Below are positions 8,531 to 17,854 of a stretch of DNA of 64,000 bases, piece by piece; positions within the stretch are counted from its first letter, which is position 1, and each line of letters starts with the position of its first letter. Source of the stretch: Diaphorobacter ruginosibacter (GTDB taxonomy: Bacteria > Pseudomonadota > Gammaproteobacteria > Burkholderiales > Burkholderiaceae_C). The stretch is taken from NCBI RefSeq assembly GCF_014395975.1, contig NZ_CP060714.1, forward strand, positions 2,976,001 through 3,040,000. The letters are read 5' to 3'. Position numbers and translations under genes: made by a program. The notes under the pieces were generated by a model. The model searched no databases. It saw only the letters and a program-made list of their open reading frames with translations, and was not told the origin of the DNA.

Positions 8531-8987
8531 AAATCCAGGCGGTGCCATCCGCCGGATACCTGTCTCAAAAAAAGGAATGGAAACCCACTGGTTTCTGATT
8601 CGCGCATTTTCCGCCACCAATATTCATATGCATTTTCTAGAACGCGTATGAATATCCGACAACTCACACCCACGCAACGGGTGATACTCCGGTCTCTGCG
8701 CCCAAAAGCCCGCCGTCTCCTTGCGGCGGATCCCCCTTCATTTTCAAACATGCCCGATAGCGAATTGGTATTGTTTGATTTGGAAGCTAATATAAAAATC
8801 GTTCCCCTGCCGCGCCTTGGCACCAGCAATTGATTTAAATCAATCAATTGGCGACTTCAGTTCAAATCTAATAAAAAACATTCATCAACATGGTAATTTT
8901 CGGTCTGCCCAACCTATCGTTATTAACGAAAGTGTTGACAACAGGCTGGGCCACCCTACGAATGAATGCTCGAGAAATGGACAAGTC
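8531..8987 (+). other. Leader region of the nap operon
   Basis: 457 bases without a supported gene. A 61-codon frame at 8648-8833 has no ribosome site and resembles nothing known. The AT-rich second half carries the FNR box and probable -10 element that drive napE. A weak hairpin (GGCGG/CCGCC) lies near 8541-8556 after the DsbA-like gene. Confidence 0.5.
8830..8872 (+). promoter_or_regulatory. FNR/Anr/Dnr-dependent promoter of the nap-ccm operon
   Basis: TTGATTTAAATCAA at 8830-8843 is an exact match to the FNR-family consensus TTGAT-N4-ATCAA. TCTAAT at 8867-8872 is a good -10. With the box centre at 8836.5, a start near 8878 puts the box at -41.5, the class II activation position. napE begins 110 bases further on. 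This implies induction by oxygen limitation. Confidence 0.8.
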
Positions 8988-9158
8988 ATGCCTGCGCATC
9001 ACCCATCAACAGAGCCATCCACAAAAAAAGAAGAGCGCCGCAGCTTTGCGTTCCTGACCATCGTGATGGCTCCCGTGCTGTCAGGTCTGCTGATTGCAGC
9101 CTACGGCTTCCTGGTCTGGTTCTACCAAATGCTCTTCTCCGGCCCACCGCACGCGTGA
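8988..9158 (+). CDS. napE: NapE, small membrane component of periplasmic nitrate reductase
   Basis: A 56-residue protein with a charged N-terminus ('STKKEERRSFAFLTIV') and one transmembrane helix ('APVLSGLLIAAYGFLVWFY'), matching NapE in size and layout. The internal ATG at 8988 is used; the frame is open further upstream but without family similarity. It is the first gene of the nap operon, behind the FNR box. The role of NapE in nitrate reduction is not established. Confidence 0.85.
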   Translation: MPAHHPSTEPSTKKEERRSFAFLTIVMAPVLSGLLIAAYGFLVWFYQMLFSGPPHA

Positions 9159-9166
9159 GGCCCTTC

Positions 9167-9442
9167 ATGAATATCGAAGAACTGCACATCATCAGCCTGG
9201 TGGTGCATGTCGTGCCCGAGAAGCTGGCCACTGTGGAGCGCCAACTGTGCGCCGTGGAAGGCCTGGAGCTGCACGGCAGCCACCCCAGCGGCAAGCTGGT
9301 GGTCACGCTGGAGGCCCCCCTCGCGGGCGTGATCCTGGAGCGGGTCGCACAAATCCAGCAGATTCCTGGCGTCATCAACGCCTCTCTCGTTTACCAACAT
9401 GCCGATGCACGGCAATCTTTTGATCAGGGAGCAAAGCCATGA
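9167..9442 (+). CDS. napD: NapD, chaperone for NapA Tat signal peptide
   Basis: A 91-residue NapD. 'IISLVVHVVPEKLATVERQL' opens the ferredoxin-like fold and 'GKLVVTLEA' and 'IPGVINASLVYQH' are typical. NapD binds the twin-arginine signal of NapA and delays export until the molybdenum cofactor is inserted. It overlaps napA by four bases and follows napE by eight, so the genes are co-transcribed and coupled. Confidence 0.9.
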   Translation: MNIEELHIISLVVHVVPEKLATVERQLCAVEGLELHGSHPSGKLVVTLEAPLAGVILERVAQIQQIPGVINASLVYQHADARQSFDQGAKP

Positions 9443-11934
9443 CCAGCAACCGACGTGATTTCGTACGTCAATCCGCAGCGGCCGCAGCCGGTGCCGTTGC
9501 CGGCATTCCCATCCAGGTGCTCGCGCAGGACGGTGCGAGCGCACCCGACTCGGCGCTCCAGTGGTCCAAGGCACCCTGCCGCTTCTGCGGCACGGGCTGC
9601 GGGGTGATGGTGGCCGTCAAGGACAACCGTGTCGTGGCCACGCAGGGCGACCCCGAGGCCGAGGTGAACCGCGGCCTGAACTGCGTGAAGGGCTACTTCC
9701 TCTCCAAGATCATGTATGGTGCCGACCGCCTCACACAGCCGATGCTGCGCATGAAGAACGGCCAGTACGCCAAGGATGGCGAATTCCAGCGCGTTTCCTG
9801 GGACAAGGCCTTCGACGTGATGGCGGAGAAGTTCAAGCTGGCGCTCAAGGACAAGGGCCCCTCCGGCGTGGGCATGTTCGGCTCGGGCCAATGGACCGTG
9901 TGGGAAGGGTATGCCGCCTCCAAGCTGTTCAAGGCGGGCTTTCGCTCCAACAACATCGATCCGAATGCACGCCACTGCATGGCATCCGCGGTGGCCGGCT
10001 TCATGCGCACCTTCGGCATGGACGAACCCATGGGCTGCTACGACGACATCGAGGCCACGGACACCTTCGTGCTCTGGGGCTCGAACATGGCGGAGATGCA
10101 CCCCGTGCTGTGGACCCGCGTAACCGACCGGCGTCTGAGCACGACCGGAGTGAAGGTGGCCGTGCTCTCCACATTCGAGCACCGCTCCTACGAACTGGCC
10201 GACATCGAACTGACATTCAAGCCCCAGACCGATCTGGCGATCCTGAACTACATCGCCAACTACATCATCACCAACGGCAAGATCAACAAGGATTTCGTCA
10301 GCAAGCACGTCAACTTCAAGCTCGGCAATCCGGACATCGGCTATGGGCTGCGCCCCGAGCATCCGCTGCAGAAGGCTGCCAAGAACGCCGACGACCCGAA
10401 TGGCGCCAAGCCGATGACCTACGAGGAGTTCGCCAAGTTCGTCTCTACCTATACGCTGGACTACACAGCCAAGCTGTCGGGCGTACCGGCCAACCGACTC
10501 AAGGCGCTGGCCGAGCTGTATGCCGACCCCAAGCGCAAGGTGGTGTCGTTCTGGACCATGGGATTCAACCAGCACACGCGCGGTGTGTGGGCGAACAACA
10601 TGGTCTACAACATCCACCTGCTGACCGGCAAGATCGCCACACCCGGCAACAGCCCGTTCTCGCTGACCGGCCAGCCCTCGGCCTGCGGCACGGCGCGCGA
10701 GGTCGGTACGTTCTCGCATCGCCTGCCCGCCGACATGGTGGTGACCAACCCCGAGCATCGCAAGGCCGCCGAGAAGATCTGGAAGCTGCCCGAGGGCACC
10801 ATTCCGGGCAAGCCCGGCTACCACGCCGTATTGCAGAACCGCATGCTCAAGGATGGTCAGCTCAACGCCTATTGGGTGATGGTGAACAACAACATGCAGG
10901 CCGGCCCCAATCTGGCACAGGAGGGCTATCCGGGTTATCGCAATCCAGCCAATTTCATCGTGGTGTCGGATGCCTACCCCACCGTCACCGCCGTGGCGGC
11001 GGACCTCATCCTGCCCAGCGCCATGTGGGTGGAAAAGGAAGGTGCCTACGGCAATGCCGAGCGGCGCACGCATTTCTGGCACCAACTGGTGACGGCACCG
11101 GGCGATGCGCGCTCCGACCTCTGGCAGCTCATGGAGTTCTCCAAGCGCTTCAAGATGGAAGAGGTCTGGACCGAAGAACTGCTTGCCAAGGCACCCCAGT
11201 ACCGAGGCAAGACGATGTATGACGTGCTGTTCCGCAATGGCCAGGTCGACAGGTTCTCGCTTGCCGACATGGACAAGGCCTACGGCAACCACGAGTCTGA
11301 GGATTTCGGCTTCTACGTGCAGAAGGGCCTGTTCGAGGAATACGCCTCGTTCGGCCGCGGCCACGGGCACGATCTGGCGCCCTTCGACGAATACCACAAG
11401 GTACGCGGCCTGCGGTGGCCTGTGGTGGACGGCAAGGAAACACGCTGGCGCTACCGTGAAGGCTCCGACCCCTACGTGAAGGCAGGCACGGGCTATCAGT
11501 TCTACGGTAACCCGGACGGCAAGGCCATCATCTTCGCCTTGCCCTACGAACCCGCAGCCGAGTCACCCGACAAGGAGTATCCATTCTGGCTGTCCACCGG
11601 CCGCGTGCTGGAGCACTGGCATTCGGGCTCGATGACGCAGCGCGTGCCCGAACTGCACAAGGCCATTCCAAACGCGCTGTGCTACATGCACCCCGAGGAT
11701 GCAAAGGCGCTCGGCATGCGGCGCGGCAGCGAGGTAGAGGTGGCTTCGCGCCGGGGGGCGATCCGCTCCCGCGTGGAAACACGCGGACGCAACAAACCGC
11801 CCCGTGGACTGGTCTACGTGCCGTGGTTCGATGCGAGCCAGCTGATCAACAAGGTCACGCTGGACGCCACCGACCCGATATCGCTGCAGACAGATTACAA
11901 GAAGTGCGCCGTCAAGCTCACCAAGGTCTCGTGA
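9439..11934 (+). CDS. napA: Periplasmic nitrate reductase catalytic subunit
   Basis: Large catalytic subunit (831 residues, full length) reducing nitrate to nitrite in the periplasm with a bis-MGD molybdenum cofactor. The Tat signal is NRRDFVRQSAAAAAGAVAG. The [4Fe-4S] cluster ligands are C47, C50, C54 and C82 in 'CRFCGTGCG' and 'GLNCVKGYF', and K84 lies between cluster and cofactor. The molybdenum ligand is C180 in 'NARHCMASA'. Electrons arrive from NapC through NapB, both encoded just downstream. All key residues are intact, so the enzyme should be active. Confidence 0.97.
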   Translation: MTSNRRDFVRQSAAAAAGAVAGIPIQVLAQDGASAPDSALQWSKAPCRFCGTGCGVMVAVKDNRVVATQGDPEAEVNRGLNCVKGYFLSKIMYGADRLTQPMLRMKNGQYAKDGEFQRVSWDKAFDVMAEKFKLALKDKGPSGVGMFGSGQWTVWEGYAASKLFKAGFRSNNIDPNARHCMASAVAGFMRTFGMDEPMGCYDDIEATDTFVLWGSNMAEMHPVLWTRVTDRRLSTTGVKVAVLSTFEHRSYELADIELTFKPQTDLAILNYIANYIITNGKINKDFVSKHVNFKLGNPDIGYGLRPEHPLQKAAKNADDPNGAKPMTYEEFAKFVSTYTLDYTAKLSGVPANRLKALAELYADPKRKVVSFWTMGFNQHTRGVWANNMVYNIHLLTGKIATPGNSPFSLTGQPSACGTAREVGTFSHRLPADMVVTNPEHRKAAEKIWKLPEGTIPGKPGYHAVLQNRMLKDGQLNAYWVMVNNNMQAGPNLAQEGYPGYRNPANFIVVSDAYPTVTAVAADLILPSAMWVEKEGAYGNAERRTHFWHQLVTAPGDARSDLWQLMEFSKRFKMEEVWTEELLAKAPQYRGKTMYDVLFRNGQVDRFSLADMDKAYGNHESEDFGFYVQKGLFEEYASFGRGHGHDLAPFDEYHKVRGLRWPVVDGKETRWRYREGSDPYVKAGTGYQFYGNPDGKAIIFALPYEPAAESPDKEYPFWLSTGRVLEHWHSGSMTQRVPELHKAIPNALCYMHPEDAKALGMRRGSEVEVASRRGAIRSRVETRGRNKPPRGLVYVPWFDASQLINKVTLDATDPISLQTDYKKCAVKLTKVS

Positions 11935-11947
11935 AGGAGAAAGGATC

Positions 11948-12445
11948 ATGCAACTTATTCGACTCTTGAGCATGGCGTGGATGCTGGCGATCAGTGCGGC
12001 ATGGGCCACGGACCCGGTGCCCACAGGCCAGAACTTCCACGACAGTGCGCGTGGTACGACACCCATCATGGAAATGACCAAGCCGCCCGTGTTGGGCAAT
12101 GCCGTCAACGACGACGTGCGCCGTACCCGCAACTACACCTGGCAGCCGCCCACCATCCCGCATCGGGTGGACGGCTACCAGGTCGACAAGAACTTCAACA
12201 AGTGCATGGACTGCCATGCGCGCGCCAAGGCCGAGATCTCGCAGGCCGTGCCCGTATCGGTCACGCACTACATGACGCGCGACGGACAGATGCTGGGGCA
12301 GGTGTCCACGCGCCGCTACTTCTGCATGCAATGCCATGTGGCCCAGGATGCGGTGCGCCCGATCGTGGAAAACCGGTTCCTGGACGTGGATTCGCTGATC
12401 CGGAATTCCCAGCGAGCACCTTCTGGCAACCAATCCAAGCGCTGA
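11948..12445 (+). CDS. napB: NapB, diheme cytochrome c subunit of nitrate reductase
   Basis: Periplasmic electron-transfer subunit of 165 residues with a cleavable signal (cut near AAWA-TDP). Two c-type heme sites are present, C86-M-D-C-H90 and C126-M-Q-C-H130, at NapB spacing. The distal histidines are likely among H72, H107 and others upstream of each site. It passes electrons from NapC to NapA and depends on the Ccm machinery encoded downstream. It follows napA after 13 bases with AAGGAGAAAGGA as ribosome site. Confidence 0.95.
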   Translation: MQLIRLLSMAWMLAISAAWATDPVPTGQNFHDSARGTTPIMEMTKPPVLGNAVNDDVRRTRNYTWQPPTIPHRVDGYQVDKNFNKCMDCHARAKAEISQAVPVSVTHYMTRDGQMLGQVSTRRYFCMQCHVAQDAVRPIVENRFLDVDSLIRNSQRAPSGNQSKR

Positions 12446-12466
12446 CGCACAACCAAAGACATTGCC

Positions 12467-13099
12467 ATGTTGAATCTCATCAAACGCTATTGGACGGTGA
12501 TCCGCCGCCCCAGCTTGCACTTCAGTCTGGGGTTTCTGACCATCGGCGGTTTCATCGGCGGCGTCCTGTTCTGGGGCGCATTCAACACGGCCATGGAGCT
12601 CACCAACACCGAGAAGTTCTGCACCGGTTGCCACGAGATGCGCGACAACGTATTTGCCGAGCTGAAGAGCACCATTCACTACACCAACCGCTCGGGCGTT
12701 CGCGCGGTGTGCTCCGACTGTCACGTGCCGCACAACTGGACGGACAAGATGGCACGCAAGATGCAGGCCTCCAAGGAGGTATGGGGCAAGATCTTCGGCA
12801 CCATCGACACGCCCGAGAAGTTCCAGGAAAAACGCCTGGAACTCGCGCAGCATGAGTGGGAACGCCTGAAGGCGAATGATTCGCTGGAATGCCGCAACTG
12901 CCACAACTATGACTCGATGGACTTCACTCGCCAGAGCCAGCGAGCGCAGAACATGCACTCCACCTACCTCGCCAACAAGGAGAAGACCTGCATCGACTGC
13001 CACAAAGGCATTGCCCACCGCCTGCCTCACATTCCGCCGGGCCAGGGCCCCAGCGACACCCCGGGCCAGCAGGTACCCGAGGCCAAAGCGGGTCCGTGA
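12467..13099 (+). CDS. napC: NapC, tetraheme quinol dehydrogenase
   Basis: Membrane-anchored NapC/NirT protein of 210 residues. One transmembrane helix lies at about 18-40 and the rest is periplasmic with four CxxCH sites (52-56, 82-86, 142-146, 175-179). It oxidises ubiquinol and reduces NapB. The 'TNTEKFCTGCHEMRDNVFAE' block is the family signature. The operon lacks napF, napG and napH, so electron entry relies on NapC alone. Confidence 0.95.
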   Translation: MLNLIKRYWTVIRRPSLHFSLGFLTIGGFIGGVLFWGAFNTAMELTNTEKFCTGCHEMRDNVFAELKSTIHYTNRSGVRAVCSDCHVPHNWTDKMARKMQASKEVWGKIFGTIDTPEKFQEKRLELAQHEWERLKANDSLECRNCHNYDSMDFTRQSQRAQNMHSTYLANKEKTCIDCHKGIAHRLPHIPPGQGPSDTPGQQVPEAKAGP

Positions 13100-13106
13100 T
13101 CGCCAC

Positions 13107-13802
13107 ATGGAGCCTGACTATCCAGCGAACTCCCGCCTGCAGGTGAGCAATCTGGGCTGCCTGCGGGGAGGCCGGGTTCTTTTTCGCAATCGGCATATCG
13201 ACCTGCATGGCGGCACCGTGCTGACGCTGCGCGGCAGCAATGGCTCGGGCAAGAGCACACTGCTGCGCACCTTGGCCGGTCTTCTGCCGATGCGTGCAGG
13301 TGAACTGCGCTGGTGCGGCCGCACACTCCTTCCCACGGCCGCGCCCTACCAGTCTCAACTGGCGTACCTGAGCCACCATCCGGCGATGAATGATGCGCTG
13401 ACCGGCATCGAGAACCTTCACTATCTGCTGACGCTTGCGGGCATGCCCTGGCAGGTGGAACGCGTGCGCGAGGTCCTGGGCGCGCTTGGCGTGCTGCAGG
13501 CCGCCGGGCTTGCCTTCGGCAAGTGCTCACAAGGCCAGCGTCGCCGCCTGGGCCTGGCGCGCGTGCTGCTGTCCGGCAGGCAGCTATGGCTTCTGGACGA
13601 ACCCGACAGCGCACTCGACGATCTGGGATTGCAGTGGCTGGCTGGCGCGCTCACCGCTCATGCGGCGCGTGCGGGCATGGCCATCGTCGCGACCCACAGG
13701 GACATCCCATCACTCTCGGGCCCCGTGCTCGACCTGTCCGCCACTGCAGACGCAGTCGCAACCGCTGCCCCGAACGGAGAACACGGAGGCTCGTCGTGCT
13801 GA
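13107..13802 (+). CDS. ccmA: CcmA, ATPase of the heme exporter for cytochrome c maturation
   Basis: ABC ATPase of 231 residues that powers release of holo-CcmE from CcmC. Walker A is GSNGSGKST, the signature is 'CSQGQRRRLGLARVLL' and Walker B is 'LWLLDEPDSALD', followed by the His-loop 'ATHRD'. The ATG at 13107 lies eight bases after napC. A single T-G-A-T-G arrangement joins it to ccmB. The signature opens CSQGQ rather than the commoner LSxGQ, a mild variation. Confidence 0.92.
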   Translation: MEPDYPANSRLQVSNLGCLRGGRVLFRNRHIDLHGGTVLTLRGSNGSGKSTLLRTLAGLLPMRAGELRWCGRTLLPTAAPYQSQLAYLSHHPAMNDALTGIENLHYLLTLAGMPWQVERVREVLGALGVLQAAGLAFGKCSQGQRRRLGLARVLLSGRQLWLLDEPDSALDDLGLQWLAGALTAHAARAGMAIVATHRDIPSLSGPVLDLSATADAVATAAPNGEHGGSSC

Positions 13803-14452
13803 TGGCCGTATGCGCGCGCGAATTTCGCCTTGCACTTCGTCGGCCGGGCGATGCGCTCGGCGCCCTGTTCTTTTTCGTGCTCGTGGGCAGCTTGTTCCCA
13901 TTGGCGGTGGGACCTGACGTCGACCTGCTGCACCGGATCGCACCCGGTGTGATCTGGGTGGCCGCGTTGCTGTCCATCCTGCTGGGGCAGCACCGGCTGT
14001 TCGAGCCCGATCTCGCGGACGGCACGCTCGAACAGTGGCGCCTCTCGTCCGCCCCGCTGCCGCTGCTGGCCGGGCTGAAGACCCTGAGCCACTGGCTGCT
14101 GACCGCCGCCCCACTGCTGCTAGTCACCCCGCTGCTCGGTTGGCAGTATGGCCTGGCCGATAACGTGATGGCCGTCATGCTCGCGTCGCTGCTGCTCGGA
14201 ACGCCCAGCCTGTGCCTGCTGGCGGCGCTCGGGGCCGCGCTGACGCTGGGTCTCAAGGGACAGTTGCTGCTCGTCCTGGTCGTGATGCCGCTGTGCATTC
14301 CCGTTCTCGTCTTTGGCAGCGACGCTGTCGCAAGAGCCGCACAGGGTCTCGGTGCCGCACCCTCCCTCAGCCTGCTTGGCGCGCTGCTGTGCCTGACCAT
14401 TCTGGCCTGCCCTTGGGCGATTGCCGCCGCGCTGCGGCTGGCTCTTGAGTAA
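13796..14452 (+). CDS. ccmB: CcmB, membrane subunit of the heme exporter
   Basis: Polytopic membrane protein of about 218 residues with six predicted helices ('ALFFFVLVGSLFPLAVG', 'GVIWVAALLSILLGQ' and later ones). The pattern 'FEPDLADGTLEQWRLSSAPL' is diagnostic of CcmB. The GTG at 13796 is chosen because GGAGG ends six bases before it; an ATG at 13802 gives a protein two residues shorter. It works with CcmA and CcmC. Confidence 0.92.
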   Translation: MLMAVCAREFRLALRRPGDALGALFFFVLVGSLFPLAVGPDVDLLHRIAPGVIWVAALLSILLGQHRLFEPDLADGTLEQWRLSSAPLPLLAGLKTLSHWLLTAAPLLLVTPLLGWQYGLADNVMAVMLASLLLGTPSLCLLAALGAALTLGLKGQLLLVLVVMPLCIPVLVFGSDAVARAAQGLGAAPSLSLLGALLCLTILACPWAIAAALRLALE

Positions 14453-14473
14453 TGCCGAGAGATAACGAGTGAT

Positions 14474-15238
14474 ATGAAGCTATTGAGCCCCGACACCGCA
14501 CCACCCGAGGCCGGAACGCGCTCGCCCCGCAGACGCTGGCGCCAGTTGCTCTCCCCGCCCGTCTTTCACGATTGGGCCGGCACGCTGTGGCCGCGGTTCG
14601 CCGTTGCGGCCTGCGTGCTGGCGGCTGCGGGCCTGTGGATCGGATTCTTCGTCGCACCCACCGACCACCAGCAAGGCGAGGTGTATCGCCTGATCTTCCT
14701 GCATGTTCCCGCCGCCTGGATGTCGATGTTCATCTACGTGACGGCCGCCGCGCACGCCGCGCTGGGGCTCATCTACCGCACCCGCCTGTCCCCCATCCTT
14801 GCGCGGGCGCTCGCGCCCACGGGCGCCATGTTCACCTTGCTCGCGCTGTGGACCGGTTCGGTGTGGGGCAAACCAACCTGGGGTGCCTGGTGGGTCTGGG
14901 ATGCCCGGCTCACCTCGGAGCTGATCCTGTTGTTTCTTTATGTGGGCTACCTGGGCCTGGTCTCGGCCATCGAGGACACCAGGCGCGCCGACACGGCAGG
15001 CTCCATTCTGCTTCTGGCGGGCGCAATCAACGTCCCCATCATCTATTTTTCCGTGCAATGGTGGAGCACGCTGCACCAGGGCGCGAGCATTCGCATGGAT
15101 GCTGCACCGAGCATGACGCACACCATGCTCGCAGGCATGCTGACCATGGCCCTGGCTTGCTGGGCATACACGCTCGCGGTGGTGCTGGTACGTGCACGCG
15201 GCCTGATCGAGCAACGCGTCCACGAGGAGATTCTGTGA
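14474..15238 (+). CDS. ccmC: CcmC, heme-handling protein
   Basis: Inner-membrane protein of 254 residues in the heme-handling family. The tryptophan-rich periplasmic loop 'WGKPTWGAWWVWDARLTS' that presents heme to CcmE is intact, with flanking histidines in 'IFLHVPAAWMSM' and 'WWSTLHQGASI'. CcmC loads heme onto the apo-CcmE chaperone. Its stop overlaps the ccmD start (TGATG). Confidence 0.95.
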   Translation: MKLLSPDTAPPEAGTRSPRRRWRQLLSPPVFHDWAGTLWPRFAVAACVLAAAGLWIGFFVAPTDHQQGEVYRLIFLHVPAAWMSMFIYVTAAAHAALGLIYRTRLSPILARALAPTGAMFTLLALWTGSVWGKPTWGAWWVWDARLTSELILLFLYVGYLGLVSAIEDTRRADTAGSILLLAGAINVPIIYFSVQWWSTLHQGASIRMDAAPSMTHTMLAGMLTMALACWAYTLAVVLVRARGLIEQRVHEEIL

Positions 15239-15369
15239 TGCACAAGCATGCCTTCTACATCGCACTGGGCTATGGCGTGAGTGCGCTGCTCCTCGCCATC
15301 GAAGTGCTCGCCCTGTATCTGGCGGCTCGTCGAAGCCGCAAGTCCTTGCACACCGAGGATCCGCTATGA
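15238..15369 (+). CDS. ccmD: CcmD, small subunit of the heme-loading complex
   Basis: A 43-residue protein with one transmembrane helix ('YIALGYGVSALLLAIEVLAL') and a basic cytoplasmic tail ('ARRSRKSL'). CcmD holds the CcmABC-CcmE complex together. It overlaps ccmC by one base and ccmE by four, so the reading order ccmC-ccmD-ccmE is tightly coupled. It is too short to stand out as an open frame but its position and topology are clear. Confidence 0.9.
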   Translation: MHKHAFYIALGYGVSALLLAIEVLALYLAARRSRKSLHTEDPL

Positions 15370-15824
15370 AGCCCCGTCAACGTCGATTGATCTGGGTCCT
15401 GCTGGGATTGCTGCTGGCGGGCACCGCCATCACCCTGGTGCTGCGGGCGCTCAATTCAAACGTCATGTTCTTCTACAGCCCCAGCCAGGTACAGGCTGGC
15501 GAGGTGCCTCGCGATGCAGCGTTCCGCCTGGGTGGTCTGGTGGAACAAGGCTCACTGCGACGCAGCCCCGACGGCATGCAGGTGAACTTCATCGTGACCG
15601 ACCAGGTGCAGCGCGTGCCGGTGGCCTACCAGGGCCTGCTGCCCGATCTGTTCAAAGAGGGCAAGGGCGTGGTCGTCTCTGGCAGACTGCACGGCACAGG
15701 CCAGTTCCGCGCGAGCGAGGTGCTCGCCAAGCACGATGAGAACTACATGCCCCCCGAGGCGGCACACGCGCTCGAACAGGCGGCAAAGATCCCCGCCGCA
15801 GGCACGCCGGGGACAAATCCATGA
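15366..15824 (+). CDS. ccmE: CcmE, periplasmic heme chaperone
   Basis: A 152-residue protein with an N-terminal membrane anchor (about 8-28) and an OB-fold. The heme-attachment motif 'LAKHDENYMP' gives H123 as the covalent heme ligand and Y127 as the axial tyrosine. It carries heme from CcmABCD to CcmFH. It overlaps ccmD and ccmF by four bases each. Confidence 0.95.
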   Translation: MKPRQRRLIWVLLGLLLAGTAITLVLRALNSNVMFFYSPSQVQAGEVPRDAAFRLGGLVEQGSLRRSPDGMQVNFIVTDQVQRVPVAYQGLLPDLFKEGKGVVVSGRLHGTGQFRASEVLAKHDENYMPPEAAHALEQAAKIPAAGTPGTNP

Positions 15825-17854
15825 GCGCAGAACTCGGCGCCTTTGCGCTCGTACTGGCGCTGCTCGTCTCCGTGGTGCTCGCCACCTTGCCGCTTGCGGG
15901 AGCCCACTGGAAGATCACACCCTGGGTGAATCTGGCACGGCCTGCAGCAACGCTGCTGTGTGCTCTGTGCGCCGCTGCCGCCGGTTTGCTGGCGTTCAGC
16001 TTCTGGAGGGATGACTTCTCGGTGCTCTACGTGGCCGCCAACTCTCACCGTGAGCTTCCCGCCATCTACAAGCTCACCGCCGTGTGGGGCAGCCATGAAG
16101 GCTCCATGCTGCTGTGGCAACTGATGCTCTCGGGATGGACCCTGGCAGTCGCCTGGCGCAGCCGTGCTCTTACACCCGAATACCGCGCGCGCGTACTGGC
16201 CGTCCTGGGCTGGATCAGCGTGGGGCTGCTGCTGTTCCTGCTGTTCCTGTCGAATCCGTTCCTGCGCCTGGTTCCTGCCGCAGCAGAAGGAAAGGACCTG
16301 AATCCCCTGCTGCAGGATCCAGGCATGGTGCTGCACCCGCCCCTGCTCTATATGGGGTACGTCGGCTTTTCCGTGCCCTTCGCCTTCGCCATGGCAGCCC
16401 TGCTTTCAGGCGAGATGGGAGCAGCCTGGGCACGCTGGTCGCGTTCATGGACGCTGGCCGCCTGGGGCTTTCTCACGCTGGGCATCCTGCTGGGAAGCGC
16501 CTGGGCCTATTACGTGCTCGGCTGGGGTGGCTGGTGGTTCTGGGACCCGGTGGAGAACGCATCGTTCATGCCGTGGCTGCTGGGTACTGCGCTGCTGCAC
16601 TCGCTGATCGTGACCGACCATCGCGGCGCGTTCCGCAGCTGGTCTGCCTTGCTGGCGATTGGAGCCTTCTCGCTCAGCCTGATGGGAACGTTTCTCGTGC
16701 GCTCGGGCGTGCTCACTTCGGTGCACGCATTCGCCGTGGATCCGGGCCGTGGTCTTTACATCCTGTGCTTCATCATCGCCGTGGTGGGGAGCTCGCTGTG
16801 GCTGTTCGCATGGCGTGCGCCGCAGCTCGGCCAGGGCAGCGGCAGCTTTTCGCTGCTGTCGCGCGAAGCCTTTCTGCTGCTCAACAACGTGATGTTCAGC
16901 GCAGCGGCCATGGCCGTACTGATCGGCACGCTGTATCCGCTGGCGCTTGACGTGCTGCGCAGCGAGAAAATCTCCGTCGGCCCACCCTACTTCCAGGCCG
17001 TGTTCCTGCCTTTGATGGTGCCGACGCTGGCCTTCATGGGCGTGGGAGCCGTAGCCCGCTGGAAGAAAAGCGCGGCTGGCGACCTGTGGCGGCAACTCCG
17101 CATGGCGGCACTCTGGACCGGCGTAGTGTCCACGCTACTGGTGCTCGCAAGCGGCCGCATCGGCCCGCGCATCTCGCCGGCAACCTGGCTCGGGCTCACG
17201 CTCGGGCTGTGGTGCCTGCTCAGCACCCTGGGGCATCTCGCAGGGCGATTGGCGCCAGCCTTCCGGCAGGGCCTGGGCTGGCAACGCGCGCTGCGCCAGC
17301 CCATGGGCTGGTGGGGGATGCTCGCAGCCCACGCTGGCATCGGTATCTTCATACTCGCGGTGTGCCTGGCCGACGGGCTGGAGCGCAAGTCCGAGACCAG
17401 CATCGCGCAGGGCGAGACGGCGTCACTGGGCGGCTATGAGTTCCGCTTCGACGGCCTCGCGTCCGTGAGCGGCCCCAATTACGATGCCCAGCGTGCGCAG
17501 TTCACCGTGCGCCATGGTGATCGGGACGAATGGAAGATGTTCCCCGAGAAACGACTCTTCCGCGCACAACAGATGCCTCTCAGCCAGGCAGCCATCGACA
17601 GCCGCCTGTCGCGCGACGTCTTCATTGCACTGGGCGAAGCGCTCGACGAACAGGGATTGCGCTGGACCATTCGCCTGCAGGTCAAGCCGTTCATGGACTG
17701 GATCTGGGTCGGCGCCCTGATGATGGCACTGGGGGCGCTGCTGAGCCTGTTCGACCGGCGCTTTCGGTTGCACGCGGGGCGTTCGGCGGCATCGGCCAGC
17801 GATTCCGTCTTGGCGCCTTCATCGGTGTCGCCAGCCCCGGAGAGGATGGCATGA
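15821..17854 (+). CDS. ccmF: CcmF, cytochrome c heme lyase subunit
   Basis: Large polytopic protein (677 residues, standard size) that transfers heme from CcmE to apocytochromes. The tryptophan-rich motif 'WGGWWFWDPVENASFMPWL' is complete. The histidines that hold the membrane heme b are likely in 'AVWGSHEGSMLLW', 'PGMVLHPPLLYMGY' and 'TSVHAFAVDP'. The C-terminal periplasmic domain is followed by a last helix near 620-650. It overlaps the downstream dsbE gene (ATGA). Confidence 0.96.
   Translation: MSAELGAFALVLALLVSVVLATLPLAGAHWKITPWVNLARPAATLLCALCAAAAGLLAFSFWRDDFSVLYVAANSHRELPAIYKLTAVWGSHEGSMLLWQLMLSGWTLAVAWRSRALTPEYRARVLAVLGWISVGLLLFLLFLSNPFLRLVPAAAEGKDLNPLLQDPGMVLHPPLLYMGYVGFSVPFAFAMAALLSGEMGAAWARWSRSWTLAAWGFLTLGILLGSAWAYYVLGWGGWWFWDPVENASFMPWLLGTALLHSLIVTDHRGAFRSWSALLAIGAFSLSLMGTFLVRSGVLTSVHAFAVDPGRGLYILCFIIAVVGSSLWLFAWRAPQLGQGSGSFSLLSREAFLLLNNVMFSAAAMAVLIGTLYPLALDVLRSEKISVGPPYFQAVFLPLMVPTLAFMGVGAVARWKKSAAGDLWRQLRMAALWTGVVSTLLVLASGRIGPRISPATWLGLTLGLWCLLSTLGHLAGRLAPAFRQGLGWQRALRQPMGWWGMLAAHAGIGIFILAVCLADGLERKSETSIAQGETASLGGYEFRFDGLASVSGPNYDAQRAQFTVRHGDRDEWKMFPEKRLFRAQQMPLSQAAIDSRLSRDVFIALGEALDEQGLRWTIRLQVKPFMDWIWVGALMMALGALLSLFDRRFRLHAGRSAASASDSVLAPSSVSPAPERMA

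Noticed and set aside
8648..8833. A 61-codon frame starting MNIRQLTPTQRV upstream of napE
   Set aside because: No ribosome site, no similarity, and its end overlaps the FNR box; not enough support for a gene.
9424..11397. A 657-codon open frame antisense to napA
   Set aside because: napA is unambiguous; the antisense product is a Val/Gly/His-rich shadow.
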